Both the position numbers and the translations under genes were made by a program. The notes under the pieces were generated by a model. The model did no database searches. It saw nothing but the letters and a program-made list of their open reading frames with translations, and was not told the DNA's origin. Shown piece after piece: positions 8,752 to 17,336 of a stretch of DNA of 64,000 nt; within the stretch, counting starts at the first letter, position 1, and every line of letters starts with the position of its first letter. The DNA is from Tolumonas lignilytica. GTDB taxonomy: Bacteria; Pseudomonadota; Gammaproteobacteria; Enterobacterales; Aeromonadaceae. The DNA lies in NCBI RefSeq assembly GCF_000527035.1, contig NZ_AZUK01000002.1:124001-188000 (forward strand), given 5' to 3'.

Positions 8752-9947
8752 AGATCCCTACCATCAACCCTAACCATCTGAATTACGTTTTCATCTGCAT
8801 TTTTTGGGGTAGCTGGTTTACTTGACTTAAGAACAGTAAAGTATTCATCATTAAATAATTTGAAGTCTAACTCATGCTCTTCTGAGAGGATGTATTCCAC
8901 ATTTGGATATTGACCAAATGTAGAATACATCCAATTTTTCACTGATGAATCAAAGCAAACTATATACATTTTCAGAGATGGATTTGACAGTGCTCTTAGT
9001 ACAAGACTAAGAATATGTTCATCAGCAAATGAAAATCCAAACGTGATAAGAATGGATTGTGGACGTTCAAGTTCATAACTTAGGTGTCGAAGAATTTGAT
9101 AGTATGCCTCTTCAAACACTGTTTCGTGAAACTTCCACTTTGTAGGGTTAACGATTGGCATCTTGTTATATGCAGGCCAAAATTTATTCGCTCGCAATTC
9201 AGCTAGATCGTAAAATATTTCAAAGACCATATCTAGGTCAGTGAGTGTTTTCTCTTCATTGTAAAGAATATTTCTGCATTCATCTAAAATCTGTGTTTCT
9301 TTTTCGTTAAATTCAAAGATGTAATTACTAGCTCCATAGTTAAGTTCGATATCACCTTTTTCATTCTTAGTCCAATGAACTGAACCATGAGCGTGTAGTA
9401 AGTTTATTTGAGTAAGATATTGATCGTGGCGATCTAACAGCCCTTTATTTACTACTCGATTGTTAAAGTTTTTTGTGTGGAATGTTCGAGTTTGAAAACC
9501 TGTACTACCATCGTTTATCTCAAACTGAGAGTTTCTGGCAGCCATTAATTCTTCACTAGCGATTTCGAGGCAATTATCATAGTTGGTGGTGAAAATGTTT
9601 GCTCGCTTGGCTGATGGTTTCTGTTTATTCAAAACTTGAATCAGAGTAGTAATAAACCGCTTGTACTCAGTAATAACCTGCTCTGTAATAGGCAGTCTAG
9701 GTGGTCTTGGCGGTAAAGTTGGCAGGCCAGGCTTGATGCACTCACGGTAATACAACATGAAAAGCATCGTTGTCATTTCTTTATTGCTTTCGTAATGCTT
9801 CGCTAGCGTCTCGAAGGTATGTTTTTTACCATTATCATCTCTGATTTCTAATGCTAACGTTGGTAGAAACCCAACAGATGCGCCTGCACCAAAAAGAAAG
9901 TTAAGATTGTGGTCGTAGATTTGATGTAAATTGAATTCAGTAGCCAC
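8748..9947 (-). CDS. SIR2-family NADase of a SIR2-HerA antiphage system
   Basis: A 399-residue SIR2-like protein. The NAD-binding fold shows GAGAS at 20-24, TNYDN at 121-125 and LHAHGS at 184-189, with His187 in the usual catalytic position, and a late ITFGFSFADEHILSLVL segment typical of SIR2 defence effectors. Known partners of HerA use this domain to cleave NAD+ and stop growth when phage is sensed. It is the first gene of a two-gene operon, overlapping herA by 4 bases. No operator is evident in the 200 bases upstream. Confidence 0.9.
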   Translation of the reverse strand: MATEFNLHQIYDHNLNFLFGAGASVGFLPTLALEIRDDNGKKHTFETLAKHYESNKEMTTMLFMLYYRECIKPGLPTLPPRPPRLPITEQVITEYKRFITTLIQVLNKQKPSAKRANIFTTNYDNCLEIASEELMAARNSQFEINDGSTGFQTRTFHTKNFNNRVVNKGLLDRHDQYLTQINLLHAHGSVHWTKNEKGDIELNYGASNYIFEFNEKETQILDECRNILYNEEKTLTDLDMVFEIFYDLAELRANKFWPAYNKMPIVNPTKWKFHETVFEEAYYQILRHLSYELERPQSILITFGFSFADEHILSLVLRALSNPSLKMYIVCFDSSVKNWMYSTFGQYPNVEYILSEEHELDFKLFNDEYFTVLKSSKPATPKNADENVIQMVRVDGRDL

Positions 9948-10276
9948 TTAAGACCCACTCCTCAGAATAAGTCATGTCAATATGAAGTTTGATAATGTTG
10001 ATTTCTCAAATCAACATCTACTGGCTACCAATAATACGCTAATTAACAGTGCCTAAACACCAAATTAGCTCCATTTGTTGCTAAAAAACAGTTTGGCTCA
10101 AACAGATCCAAAAGGGGCATCTCTTTCGGTATTCAAGATACTTCGTTTGAATGAAAAAAGTAACTCAAAATAACTTCGAGGCCATCCAAAGGCTAACGCT
10201 GAATTGGGCATTGGTGAGTTACAATCTTAGTGCCAACACTCGTGTTCACTTTAAAAGCAAGAAAACCAATAATCAA
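9948..10276. other. intergenic region upstream of the SIR2-HerA genes and the MNT gene
   Basis: Divergent spacer between the SIR2 gene (minus) and the MNT gene (plus). The MNT frame is open back to an ATG at 10151, but this 42-codon extension does not look like part of the family and is probably not translated as such. Promoters for both directions should lie here; none is clear enough to call. Confidence 0.4.
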
Positions 10277-10567
10277 ATGAGACCATCAATGATGCTCGAA
10301 CAACATCGAGAGCAAATAAAACAAATAATTTTAAAACATCACGTATCGAACCCGCGTGTGTTTGGTTCGGTTCTCAATGGTACTGATACTGAATTAAGCG
10401 ACTTGGACATACTCGTAGATCCAACGTCAATCACATCGCTTTTTGATATTGGAGCGATCCGATTTGAGCTGAAAGAACTGCTTCAGATTGAGGTTGATGT
10501 TTTGACGCCTAATGCGCTTCCTGATTCGTTTCGGACTCAGGTATTAGAGCAAGCAATTCCCATTTAA
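10277..10567 (+). CDS. mntA: MNT-domain nucleotidyltransferase antitoxin (MntA-like), apparently orphan
   Basis: A minimal nucleotidyltransferase of 96 residues. It has the family start MRPS..LEQHREQI, the catalytic motif GSVLNGTDTELSDLDILVD (GS, then D-x-D) and a third acidic residue in EVDVLTP. Such MNT proteins AMPylate or oligo-adenylate a HEPN ribonuclease toxin encoded alongside. Here no HEPN reading frame follows; downstream is the repeat array. The longer in-frame ATG at 10151 would add 42 unrelated residues, so ATG 10277 is chosen. It is either a solo antitoxin, a remnant of a broken pair, or one whose toxin is elsewhere. Confidence 0.75.
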   Translation: MRPSMMLEQHREQIKQIILKHHVSNPRVFGSVLNGTDTELSDLDILVDPTSITSLFDIGAIRFELKELLQIEVDVLTPNALPDSFRTQVLEQAIPI

Positions 10568-10727
10568 TGTGCACGTATCCCCCAAAGCAAAGTTTTCTTT
10601 AAGATCCGGTCACTTTTCTGTTGTTCGCGCTGCATCAGCAAATCAAGCTTTTGTTAATTGTGTACAAATAACTCAATGAATCTACAGTCTGTTTATCAAT
10701 ATTATCAATATCGTATATTCAATTGAT
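10568..10727. other. non-coding stretch before the repeat array
   Basis: AT-rich, without a gene. It contains a small direct repeat TATCAATAT (about 10695-10713). The repeat array described next starts at about 10728 with a degraded partial unit. Confidence 0.4.
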
Positions 10728-11530
10728 GCAGGTTGGACCAATGCCCGTCGAAAATCTGCCGCGGCGTACATGATTTAGATTTTTGCGTATTTCGGTATGA
10801 AGGTCTGGAAGTGCTCTGAACTTACTCATAGATAACAATCAGCCTTACCAATGCTGGCTGAGTCAGCACATGGTCTGAAAACTACGCCGCGGCGTACACG
10901 ATTTAGATTTTCGTGACTTTTCAGTAAGGCAAATCAGGAAATGAACGGATCTGACTCATAGATATTGAGCCGCTTTACCGATGCTGGCTGAATCAATATA
11001 TGGCCAGAAAAATCTGCCGCGGCGTACATGATTTGGATTTTAGTGACTTTTCCGTAATGAAAATCTGGAAATGCACTGATCTGACTTACAGATACCAGCC
11101 AGCTTTACTGATGCAGGCTGAATCAACACATGGCCAGAAAAATCCGCCGCGGCGGACATGATTTAGATTTTTAGATATTTCAGTATGAAGGTCTGGAAGT
11201 GCTCTGAACTTACTCATAGATAACAATCAGCCTTACCAATGCTGGCTGAGTCAGCACATGGTCTGAAAACTACGCCGCGGCGTACATGATTTGGATTTTC
11301 GTGATTTTATAGTAATGACAATCTGGGAATGTGTCGGATCTGACTCTTACATACCAGCCAGCTTTGCCGATGCAGGCTGAATCAATATATGGCCAGAAAA
11401 ATCTGCCGCGGCGTACACGATTTAGATTTTCGTGACTTTTCAGTAAGGAAAATCTGGAAATGAACTGATCTGACGTAATAGATATCTGTCTTTTCGGAAC
11501 TGATAAACCCAATACATGGCTAGCCAAAGT
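10728..11530. repeat. tandem array of six 128-131-bp units with GCCGCGGC palindromes
   Basis: The core GCCGCGGCG occurs at 10758, 10886, 11016, 11146, 11274 and 11405, giving spacings of 128, 130, 130, 128 and 131 bases. Each unit continues with (a/g)(c/a)ATGATTT(a/g)GATTTT or a close variant. Units 1 and 4 (type A) are nearly identical to each other over about 120 bases; units 2, 3, 5 and 6 form type B. Each unit can form two hairpins: AAAATCT/AGATTTT around the core in several copies, and CAGCC/GGCTG later in the unit. The last unit degenerates near 11500. It has no coding potential and does not match integron attC or CRISPR layout. Function unknown; a structured RNA, protein-binding array or satellite are possible. 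Confidence 0.9.
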
Positions 11531-11833
11531 CGGTCTATGCCTACTTGATTATAATTACCTTCAGTAACGTAAATTTGAAAATGTTTAGGCTGGAATTATT
11601 ATTTTCCTAAATATAATAATTGTTAATAAATAGGTGCCCTTGGTCTGCTTATGAAATTAACTAGATAAACATTAATTGTTTATGGGTAATTAAATATTGT
11701 GTGTATTTATTGAAAGTGACATTTAAATTTTTTATTGAATCTGCCACGTTTATATATTGACTTTTTGTTTTATATAAATAATATATATTTAAGCTCACTG
11801 AGTTTACATAAATAACAACAAAGGAAATTATTA
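11531..11833. other. AT-rich leader of the following gene
   Basis: No gene. Very AT-rich sequence between the repeat array and the 226-residue gene, ending with the promoter noted separately and a purine-rich AAGGAAA ribosome binding site. Confidence 0.5.
11757..11784 (+). promoter_or_regulatory. sigma-70 promoter of the 226-residue gene
   Basis: TTGACT (11757-11762), a 16-base spacer and TAATAT (11779-11784) match the sigma-70 consensus well and lie about 50 bases before the ATG at 11834. The region is AT-rich, so chance matches are common. Confidence 0.5.
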
Positions 11834-12514
11834 ATGTTTGATATTAAAGTTTATAAAGATAATGATGAGATTATTATTAAGTTTGAGAAAAATTACTTCG
11901 TGTATTCTTCGCTGAAGAAAAAGTTAAACAAACCAATCTTCAATCCGAAATATAAATATTGGACTGTAAGTGCAGATCAGGAAAATGCAGTTATTGCATG
12001 GGTAGAGTGGGTAAAAAAAGAATTAATTATTGCGGAAGGCAAAGAGCTACGTAGACTTAATGAAGGTGTGCTAGATGAGATACAAATTAATTTAAAGCAA
12101 GAAAAACAAATGCTGAAGGAAGTTGAACAAATAAAAGAAATGACTATCCTATTGAATGCTAATAAAGCTGATTTAGCTAAAGTGAAAACGCAGGTAAAAG
12201 AAGCACAACAAAAGCTAGCTGACAATAGAAATGAAATTCAAAGCGTGATCGGTGAAATGATGGACTTAAATAAGTTAAGAAAAATTGCAGACATAATGTC
12301 TAGTAATATGAATTATAAAATTAAAGGAATGAGAGAAAAATTTGAACTGGCCCAAAAAGATGCTGTGAGTTTAAGAAAAATTGTTAGGGAAGCTGGATAT
12401 TGGTTTGATGCACTTGAACGCATAGCTGGGGCATCATTTAATCGGCCCGATAGAGATAACCCAAGAGATATCCCTGAATCAGCCTGGTATAAAATTGTAA
12501 AACAAGAAGAATAA
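11834..12514 (+). CDS. unknown protein with HARP-like N-terminus and coiled-coil middle
   Basis: A 226-residue protein. The first 60 residues (with IIIKFEKNYFVY, FNPKYKYWTVSA and AVIAWVEWVKK) recall the small HARP-like DNA-binding fold seen at the N-terminus of some annealing helicases; this resemblance is weak and by eye. Residues 65-150 are a long charged coiled coil, followed by a helical C-terminal part ending with RPDRDNPRDIPESAWYKIV. ATG at 11834 has AAGGAAA upstream. It stands alone between the repeat array and umuDC, transcribed towards umuC. No enzyme motif is seen, and no function is assigned. Confidence 0.6.
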   Translation: MFDIKVYKDNDEIIIKFEKNYFVYSSLKKKLNKPIFNPKYKYWTVSADQENAVIAWVEWVKKELIIAEGKELRRLNEGVLDEIQINLKQEKQMLKEVEQIKEMTILLNANKADLAKVKTQVKEAQQKLADNRNEIQSVIGEMMDLNKLRKIADIMSSNMNYKIKGMREKFELAQKDAVSLRKIVREAGYWFDALERIAGASFNRPDRDNPRDIPESAWYKIVKQEE

Positions 12515-12516
12515 GG

Positions 12517-12532
12517 CCAGCCGAAAGGCTGG
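12517..12532 (+). terminator. hairpin between convergent genes
   Basis: CCAGCC-GAAA-GGCTGG, a 6-bp stem with a stable GNRA-type loop directly after the 226-residue gene, followed by TATTATTCTG. It is a weak intrinsic terminator between this gene and the converging umuC. Confidence 0.5.
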
Positions 12533-12591
12533 TATTATTCTGTCGAATTTTTATCAAATTACCCTGAAAAAACCGACCAATTCGGCGTACT

Positions 12592-13860
12592 TTATTTAAC
12601 AACAGGTAAATCTTTCCAGTTGGTCGTATAAGCAGGGGACAAATGCTCTCGTTTCATTGACCAATTCTTTGTAATACCTTCACCTGCAAACCAGACTTTC
12701 CCTTTGCCACTGTGGTTAATTTTGTCCAACACCTGCATCAGTGGTTTGCAGTTGTCGCGGACAGTGAAATCGCAAAACAGATCTGGTTGGTAGACTCCCG
12801 CATCGTAGAAGTCGGCCAGCATTACGCCTCCTTTCATGTAGCGGTATCCTTGCCGCCAAATCATCTCTAGCAGTGCTCTCGCATGGCCCAACATATCGCG
12901 AGTGTCATCTGTTGGAATAGGGAATTGGTATGTTGCTGAATTCGAGTAATACGATTCTGTTTCAGAAAATGGATTTGTGCGGATGAATACTGTAAGAGAA
13001 CGAGCGAACTGTTTTTGCTGACGTAGTTTTTCGGTTGCCCGAGCGGCATAGCTGGCAATTGCTTCTTCCATTAAATGTTTATCAGTGATCCGTTCACCGA
13101 AGGACCTGCTGCTGATGATTTGTTTTTTGAGTGGCGTAACATCGTCTAATTTCAGGCAAGATTGGCCATTGAGTTCTCGAACGGTTCGTTCGAGAACAAT
13201 ATTAAATTGTTTTTTGATCCAGCCTGGCTCTGCATCAGCCAGCTTCAGAGCCGTATCAATGCCAATTGCGGTTAGATGTTTACTAAGCTGACGGCCAACG
13301 CCCCAGACTTCTTCTACGGGCGTAATTGCCATCAGTTTACGTTGTCTTGCCGGGTTGGTTAAATCCACAACACCTTGAGTTGCGGGATAGTTTTTTGCAG
13401 CATGATTGGCGAGTTTAGCCAAGGTTTTGGTCGGCGCAATTCCTACTCCGACTGAAATGCCAACCCACTGATAGATGGTTTGACGAATTTGCTGGCCAAA
13501 TTCAGTTAAGCCACAGCAATGACTAACGCCAATTAAATCAAGAAATGCTTCATCAATCGAATAGACTTCCATTTTCGGTGACAGCTCTTCCAGTGTCGTC
13601 ATGACCCGGTTAGAAATATCTGCATACAGGGCGTAATTCGATGAGAAGGCAACAATGCCATACTGTTTCACCTCATCCTGCAACTTGAAAAATGGCCCTC
13701 CCATTTTGATGCCAAGTTGTTTTACCTCTTTGGAACGAGCGACAACACAACCATCGTTATTCGATAGAACTACAACGGGTGTATGTTTCAAGTCAGGACG
13801 GAATAACTTCTCGCAGGAAGCGTAGAAGTTATTGCAATCGACTAGAGCAAAACAGGTCAT
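12592..13860 (-). CDS. umuC: DNA polymerase V catalytic subunit UmuC
   Basis: A 422-residue Y-family translesion polymerase. The N-terminal palm has DCNNFYASCEKLF with the first catalytic Asp, and VYSIDEAFLDL with the Asp-Glu pair near residue 100; these are followed by the HhH region (LAKLANHAAKNYP, GVGRQL) and a little-finger domain. With processed UmuD it forms Pol V, which copies past DNA lesions and raises mutation. It overlaps umuD by 4 bases and shares its LexA-controlled promoter. Plasmids and integrative elements often carry such umuDC or rumAB copies; its place beside two integrases fits that. Length is normal (E. coli 422). Confidence 0.95.
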   Translation of the reverse strand: MTCFALVDCNNFYASCEKLFRPDLKHTPVVVLSNNDGCVVARSKEVKQLGIKMGGPFFKLQDEVKQYGIVAFSSNYALYADISNRVMTTLEELSPKMEVYSIDEAFLDLIGVSHCCGLTEFGQQIRQTIYQWVGISVGVGIAPTKTLAKLANHAAKNYPATQGVVDLTNPARQRKLMAITPVEEVWGVGRQLSKHLTAIGIDTALKLADAEPGWIKKQFNIVLERTVRELNGQSCLKLDDVTPLKKQIISSRSFGERITDKHLMEEAIASYAARATEKLRQQKQFARSLTVFIRTNPFSETESYYSNSATYQFPIPTDDTRDMLGHARALLEMIWRQGYRYMKGGVMLADFYDAGVYQPDLFCDFTVRDNCKPLMQVLDKINHSGKGKVWFAGEGITKNWSMKREHLSPAYTTNWKDLPVVK

Positions 13861-14285
13861 CTGCGTTTGATAGACCGAATGATGTTAGTGACAACACCGA
13901 AGATCTCGAAATCGTCGGCCTCGGTGATCAAGATGGGCTGATAGTCATCATTTTGTGGTACTAGTCGGAGAGGTGTGAGTTCCAGCGTTTTGACTGTGAA
14001 TTCGCCGTTGAGACTGGCAACGACAATATCTCCTGATTGTGCAGTGATTGAACGGTCAACTACCAGCAGGTCATCCGGATAAATCCCGGCATTGATCATA
14101 GATAAGCCTTCCACCCGAACAAAATAAGTCGCAGCGGGGCGTTTAACGCAAAGCTGATTTAGATCGAGCCGTTGCTCAACGTAATCCTGGGCAGGAGAGG
14201 GAAATCCGGCTGCGACCCTTTCCAGGAAGAGAGGAATGTTAAGAGGAGGCCAATTGCCTGCTTTGAAAATTTGCAGTGAACTCAT
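13857..14285 (-). CDS. umuD: SOS mutagenesis protein UmuD
   Basis: A 142-residue S24-family protein. The RecA-stimulated self-cleavage site Ala-Gly lies in AAGFPSPAQDY near residue 28. The catalytic Ser is in GLSM and the Lys in EFTVKTL, both in the expected order and spacing. Cleaved UmuD' dimers bind UmuC to form Pol V. It is the first gene of the umuDC operon, overlapping umuC by 4 bases, with a LexA box 13 bases before its ATG. Length matches E. coli UmuD (139). Confidence 0.95.
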   Translation of the reverse strand: MSSLQIFKAGNWPPLNIPLFLERVAAGFPSPAQDYVEQRLDLNQLCVKRPAATYFVRVEGLSMINAGIYPDDLLVVDRSITAQSGDIVVASLNGEFTVKTLELTPLRLVPQNDDYQPILITEADDFEIFGVVTNIIRSIKRR

Positions 14286-14297
14286 AAAAACACCATA

Positions 14298-14317
14298 TAC
14301 TGTTTTTATGTACAGTA
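14298..14317 (-). promoter_or_regulatory. LexA (SOS) box of umuDC
   Basis: TACTGTTTTTATGTACAGTA carries the full CTG-N10-CAG core with the flanking TA on both sides, very close to the gammaproteobacterial LexA consensus. It lies 13 bases upstream of the umuD start, so the operon should be repressed by LexA and induced by DNA damage. Confidence 0.93.
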
Positions 14318-14371
14318 CATGGTGGGATCTAGAATTTCAATACTCAAATCACGCGCTCTGAAAGGCGTTAC

Positions 14372-15589
14372 TTATGCGACTTTGCTGAAATTCAGCGTTA
14401 TTTTTTGGCCATTGGGAATACTCTGTTGCATTTGTCTGTATGTATTTAGTAGTTCTTTTTCCTGTTCAGATAGCGTTTGAGGAGGCGCAACCTCTATGGA
14501 TGGTGTACAGCCAAACATGTCTGATAACGTTTGTTGGCGTCGAATATCATTCGTTATTGCTGCAAGTTTGGGCAGCCACTTCGCGTAACGTGTTGTGACT
14601 TCCTCATTACTGTGCCCAAGCAACGAAGCAATCTCAGCAATCGTGACGCCATTTGAAAGCAAATGTGATGCGTAAGTGTGGCGTAGATGGGACGGGCCAC
14701 GATATCGAACGTTTCGATTTTTACACAGACGTTTGAAAGCGTTTCTAAAATCATAATCCTGACAGTAAAACTGGCTGGTTTTAGGATTTAAAGCTATCAG
14801 GTGTCTTTCTTCTTTTCTGATTTTATTCGGATCAGACATCTGAATATCTAAACGTTTCGCAGGCCGTTGGCTCGTCGCATTCTTGAGCGTATCGATCGCT
14901 TGTTCAGTGAGGGTTTCTAACGGAAGTTGACGATGACCTGCCTTTGATTTTGGTTTCTTGTAATAGCCTTCGACGACTGCTAACTCAACGTTGATTTGAC
15001 GGTTATTAGTATCGATAGCTTCGTGACTCAGAGCCATGACTTCTTCTACACGCATCCCTGTCGTTACCATGATCATAAAAACAGCTTCTTCTAAAGAAAT
15101 ATTTTCTGGCTGAGGAAATAGTTTGCTTAGTTCTGTTTTCGTGAACGGGTCGGGATCCGTTTCTTCATCGATTTTTCGTTTGTATTTTTTCGACATTTCT
15201 TCCAAATCGATATCAATATCGAGTAATCGATCTTTGTAAGCTCGCGCCAACATTATCTTCAAAAAATCAATATATTGGATCATGGTACTGTTTTTATAAC
15301 CGAGTTTGGTTTTCAGATCAGAAATGAAGAGTTCGATGTTGGTTTGAGTTAGCCGATGGACAGGCACATCCCCAAAATTCACGACACGCTCAGTTCTGAC
15401 GTTGTAGCGAAATGGCCGTGTGCGTAAATTGTTTAACTTTGATTTTTTTTTCTTCAGAGACGATCGTGCAAGCGAGCGACCTGTTGAAATTTCAATTTCA
15501 ACAGTGATTAAATCATTAACAGTGTATTCATTATTTTCTTCAAATAGCATGGATTCATTCTTGACATTTGAAGATAAAATACATTCCAA
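14372..15589 (-). CDS. tyrosine recombinase/integrase (second of a pair)
   Basis: A 405-residue phage-type integrase. An N-terminal SAM-like core-binding domain (about 70-150) precedes the catalytic domain with Arg in TTGMRVEEV, the HLRHTYAS motif (His-x-x-Arg), the LGHSNEEV His and the nucleophilic Tyr in TRYAKWL near residue 355. The last 45 residues are an extension ending in ITLNFSKVA. It is 58 bases downstream of the tRNA-proximal integrase in the same direction, so they may be co-transcribed. Two unrelated integrases side by side suggest either a nested element or a pair that act at different sites. Confidence 0.9.
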   Translation of the reverse strand: MECILSSNVKNESMLFEENNEYTVNDLITVEIEISTGRSLARSSLKKKKSKLNNLRTRPFRYNVRTERVVNFGDVPVHRLTQTNIELFISDLKTKLGYKNSTMIQYIDFLKIMLARAYKDRLLDIDIDLEEMSKKYKRKIDEETDPDPFTKTELSKLFPQPENISLEEAVFMIMVTTGMRVEEVMALSHEAIDTNNRQINVELAVVEGYYKKPKSKAGHRQLPLETLTEQAIDTLKNATSQRPAKRLDIQMSDPNKIRKEERHLIALNPKTSQFYCQDYDFRNAFKRLCKNRNVRYRGPSHLRHTYASHLLSNGVTIAEIASLLGHSNEEVTTRYAKWLPKLAAITNDIRRQQTLSDMFGCTPSIEVAPPQTLSEQEKELLNTYRQMQQSIPNGQKITLNFSKVA

Positions 15590-15647
15590 TAATTAAATGT
15601 CAATAAGTATTTGAAAAATAATAATATATTGTATTTTTTAAATAATT

Positions 15648-16997
15648 TCATCGATGCGAGTCTAACTTGCTCCAATCTAAAAAGTCATATGGAAATGTAT
15701 TCACTGTGCTTTGAAGTAACGGGACATTGATGTTTTTACCGTAATGACTATAGGTAAAACCTGGTTTCGCATGACCAACGAGTTCCGAAACGATATTTTC
15801 TGGGATCTGAGCTTGCTGTAGTTCGTCAATGAACGTATGACGGAAACCATACACAGTTGGCCTAGGGTTCCCAAGGAAACCTGCACGAGTGAGGTGTCGG
15901 GTATATCGACGAACTAAATTATTTGACCAGTCGTGGTCAGGACCGAAAGGTTTATCGTCAAATAATTGCTTTCTGTTTTTCCCTTGTTCTACAAATTCGA
16001 GAAATCCATGGTCAAGTAAAGCTTGATGGATGGGGACCACACGATAGGCATTTTCAGTTTTTAACGTCGATTCTTCGTCTGCTTTGTCTACATTAAGAAC
16101 CCAGATCCCGTTCATTTCGATGACGTTTTTGCTGCTCAGTTGGCACGCTTCAGAAGGCCGTAATCCCATATATAGACAGATCAATGGAACCCAATAATCC
16201 TGAATTTTTAAGGGTCGATCTGTCGCTCGAAAACGCCCCATCAGATAATCAAATAGTTTTTTAGCTTCTGATTGTTTCCAGCGACAGCGACGGTTTTCAT
16301 CTTTTTTAACGTTTTTCTTATGTGGAAACTTAATATTTTGGAATGGATGAACCAGACAAAACTGTAGTGTGGTACACCAGCTAAAAAATTGTTTTGTCGC
16401 GGAAAGATAAAGTGTTTTGGTTTTGCTGCTGAATGTTGTTGTTAACAGTTGGTCTCGATAATCCATGGCATGGCGAGGTTCGATCTGATCAACATGAGTA
16501 AATTTTTTCTTTTTTGCCCACTTGACGAATGCGGAGATCCGTAAGCGCAATAAGCCTATCGATTTTTGCTGAATTTTTTCACTTTGCTTCGATGCAAGGA
16601 ATCGTTCGAGCGCAGCATCAAACGTCATGCTCTGCGCGAGTCTAACACCAGTTGAAAGCTGAGGTGGTAGTAGAGCTTTACCACTAGTCTGAGTTTCATC
16701 AGTTATGCTTGGCGCGACGATCTGGGGTGAGGGAATGTCACAGTAAGCATTTGCCCGGAATTGGGTTGCAGCATCAAGGATCCATTTTTGGAAGGTATGC
16801 GCAGAGACTGACGTTGCAAGAGTATCAATCAGATGACGAAGATGTGCTGCCATTTTCAGGTTTCTGTCGATGGCAACCTTTCTGGACTTTGTCTCAAGAG
16901 AGACTCTTACGGAAAAGGGAAAGCCCAAATCACGGAGTGATTTGGGCAGTGCAATTCTCGTATAGTAATTGCTTAGTGCGTTTTTGACTAAATACAT
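15648..16997 (-). CDS. tRNA-proximal tyrosine recombinase/integrase with DUF6538-like N-terminus
   Basis: A 449-residue integrase. The first 60 residues (LVKNALSNYYTRIALPKSLR..., then VRVSLETKSRK) match the N-terminal arm-binding domain often labelled DUF6538. The catalytic domain has Arg in MGLRPSEACQL, GFRHTFIDE with the second Arg, VGHAKPG and Tyr in YSHYGKN. It starts 83 bases from the 3' end of the tRNA-Ser gene, the classic position for an integrase that targets that tRNA, so it is the likely integrase of the whole island. The first conserved His is replaced by Tyr/Gly sequence (VYGFRHT), common in this subgroup. Confidence 0.9.
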   Translation of the reverse strand: MYLVKNALSNYYTRIALPKSLRDLGFPFSVRVSLETKSRKVAIDRNLKMAAHLRHLIDTLATSVSAHTFQKWILDAATQFRANAYCDIPSPQIVAPSITDETQTSGKALLPPQLSTGVRLAQSMTFDAALERFLASKQSEKIQQKSIGLLRLRISAFVKWAKKKKFTHVDQIEPRHAMDYRDQLLTTTFSSKTKTLYLSATKQFFSWCTTLQFCLVHPFQNIKFPHKKNVKKDENRRCRWKQSEAKKLFDYLMGRFRATDRPLKIQDYWVPLICLYMGLRPSEACQLSSKNVIEMNGIWVLNVDKADEESTLKTENAYRVVPIHQALLDHGFLEFVEQGKNRKQLFDDKPFGPDHDWSNNLVRRYTRHLTRAGFLGNPRPTVYGFRHTFIDELQQAQIPENIVSELVGHAKPGFTYSHYGKNINVPLLQSTVNTFPYDFLDWSKLDSHR

Positions 16998-17079
16998 AGC
17001 TTGTCACACCCGATTGCCACACTTGGCATTATCAAGGCAAAAATTTTAGACAAACTCGTTAATAATCAATCACTTAATA

Positions 17080-17167
17080 TGGCGGTGAGTGAGAGATTCG
17101 AACTCTCGATACGTTGCCGTATACACACTTTCCAGGCGTGCTCCTTCAGCCACTCGGACAACTCACC
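17080..17167 (-). tRNA. tRNA-Ser (GGA)
   Basis: The reverse strand gives acceptor stem GGTGAGT/ACTCACC, a D arm, anticodon loop CTGGAAA with anticodon GGA, a long variable arm as in serine tRNAs, GTTCGAATC in the T arm, discriminator G and an encoded CCA (88 nt in all). It marks the right border of the AT-rich island: the integrase gene begins just beyond its 3' end. The corresponding direct repeat of the tRNA 3' end should lie beyond the left edge of the window. Confidence 0.95.
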
Positions 17168-17336
17168 AAATTTTTGTCTTTCAGGTTGTGACTCACATTA
17201 CCCTTTCGACGGGGCGCTACTGTATGAGAAAGGGCATATGGGGTCAATCCTTTTTTGTAAAAAAATCCGGATGCTAGGTGCTTTTGCCTATCGACCGTAT
17301 AATCAATGGTCAGATTGGTAAAAAGGTAAGCAATTA

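Noticed and set aside
11270-11527. Minus-strand open frame of 85 codons inside the repeat array
   Set aside because: It runs across repeat units, has no family resemblance and is explained by the GC-rich repeat cores.
10728-11530. Repeat array as CRISPR or integron attC sites
   Set aside because: Units of 128-131 bases are tandem with no unique spacers, no cas genes or cassettes lie between them, and the attC core motifs are not present in the right layout.
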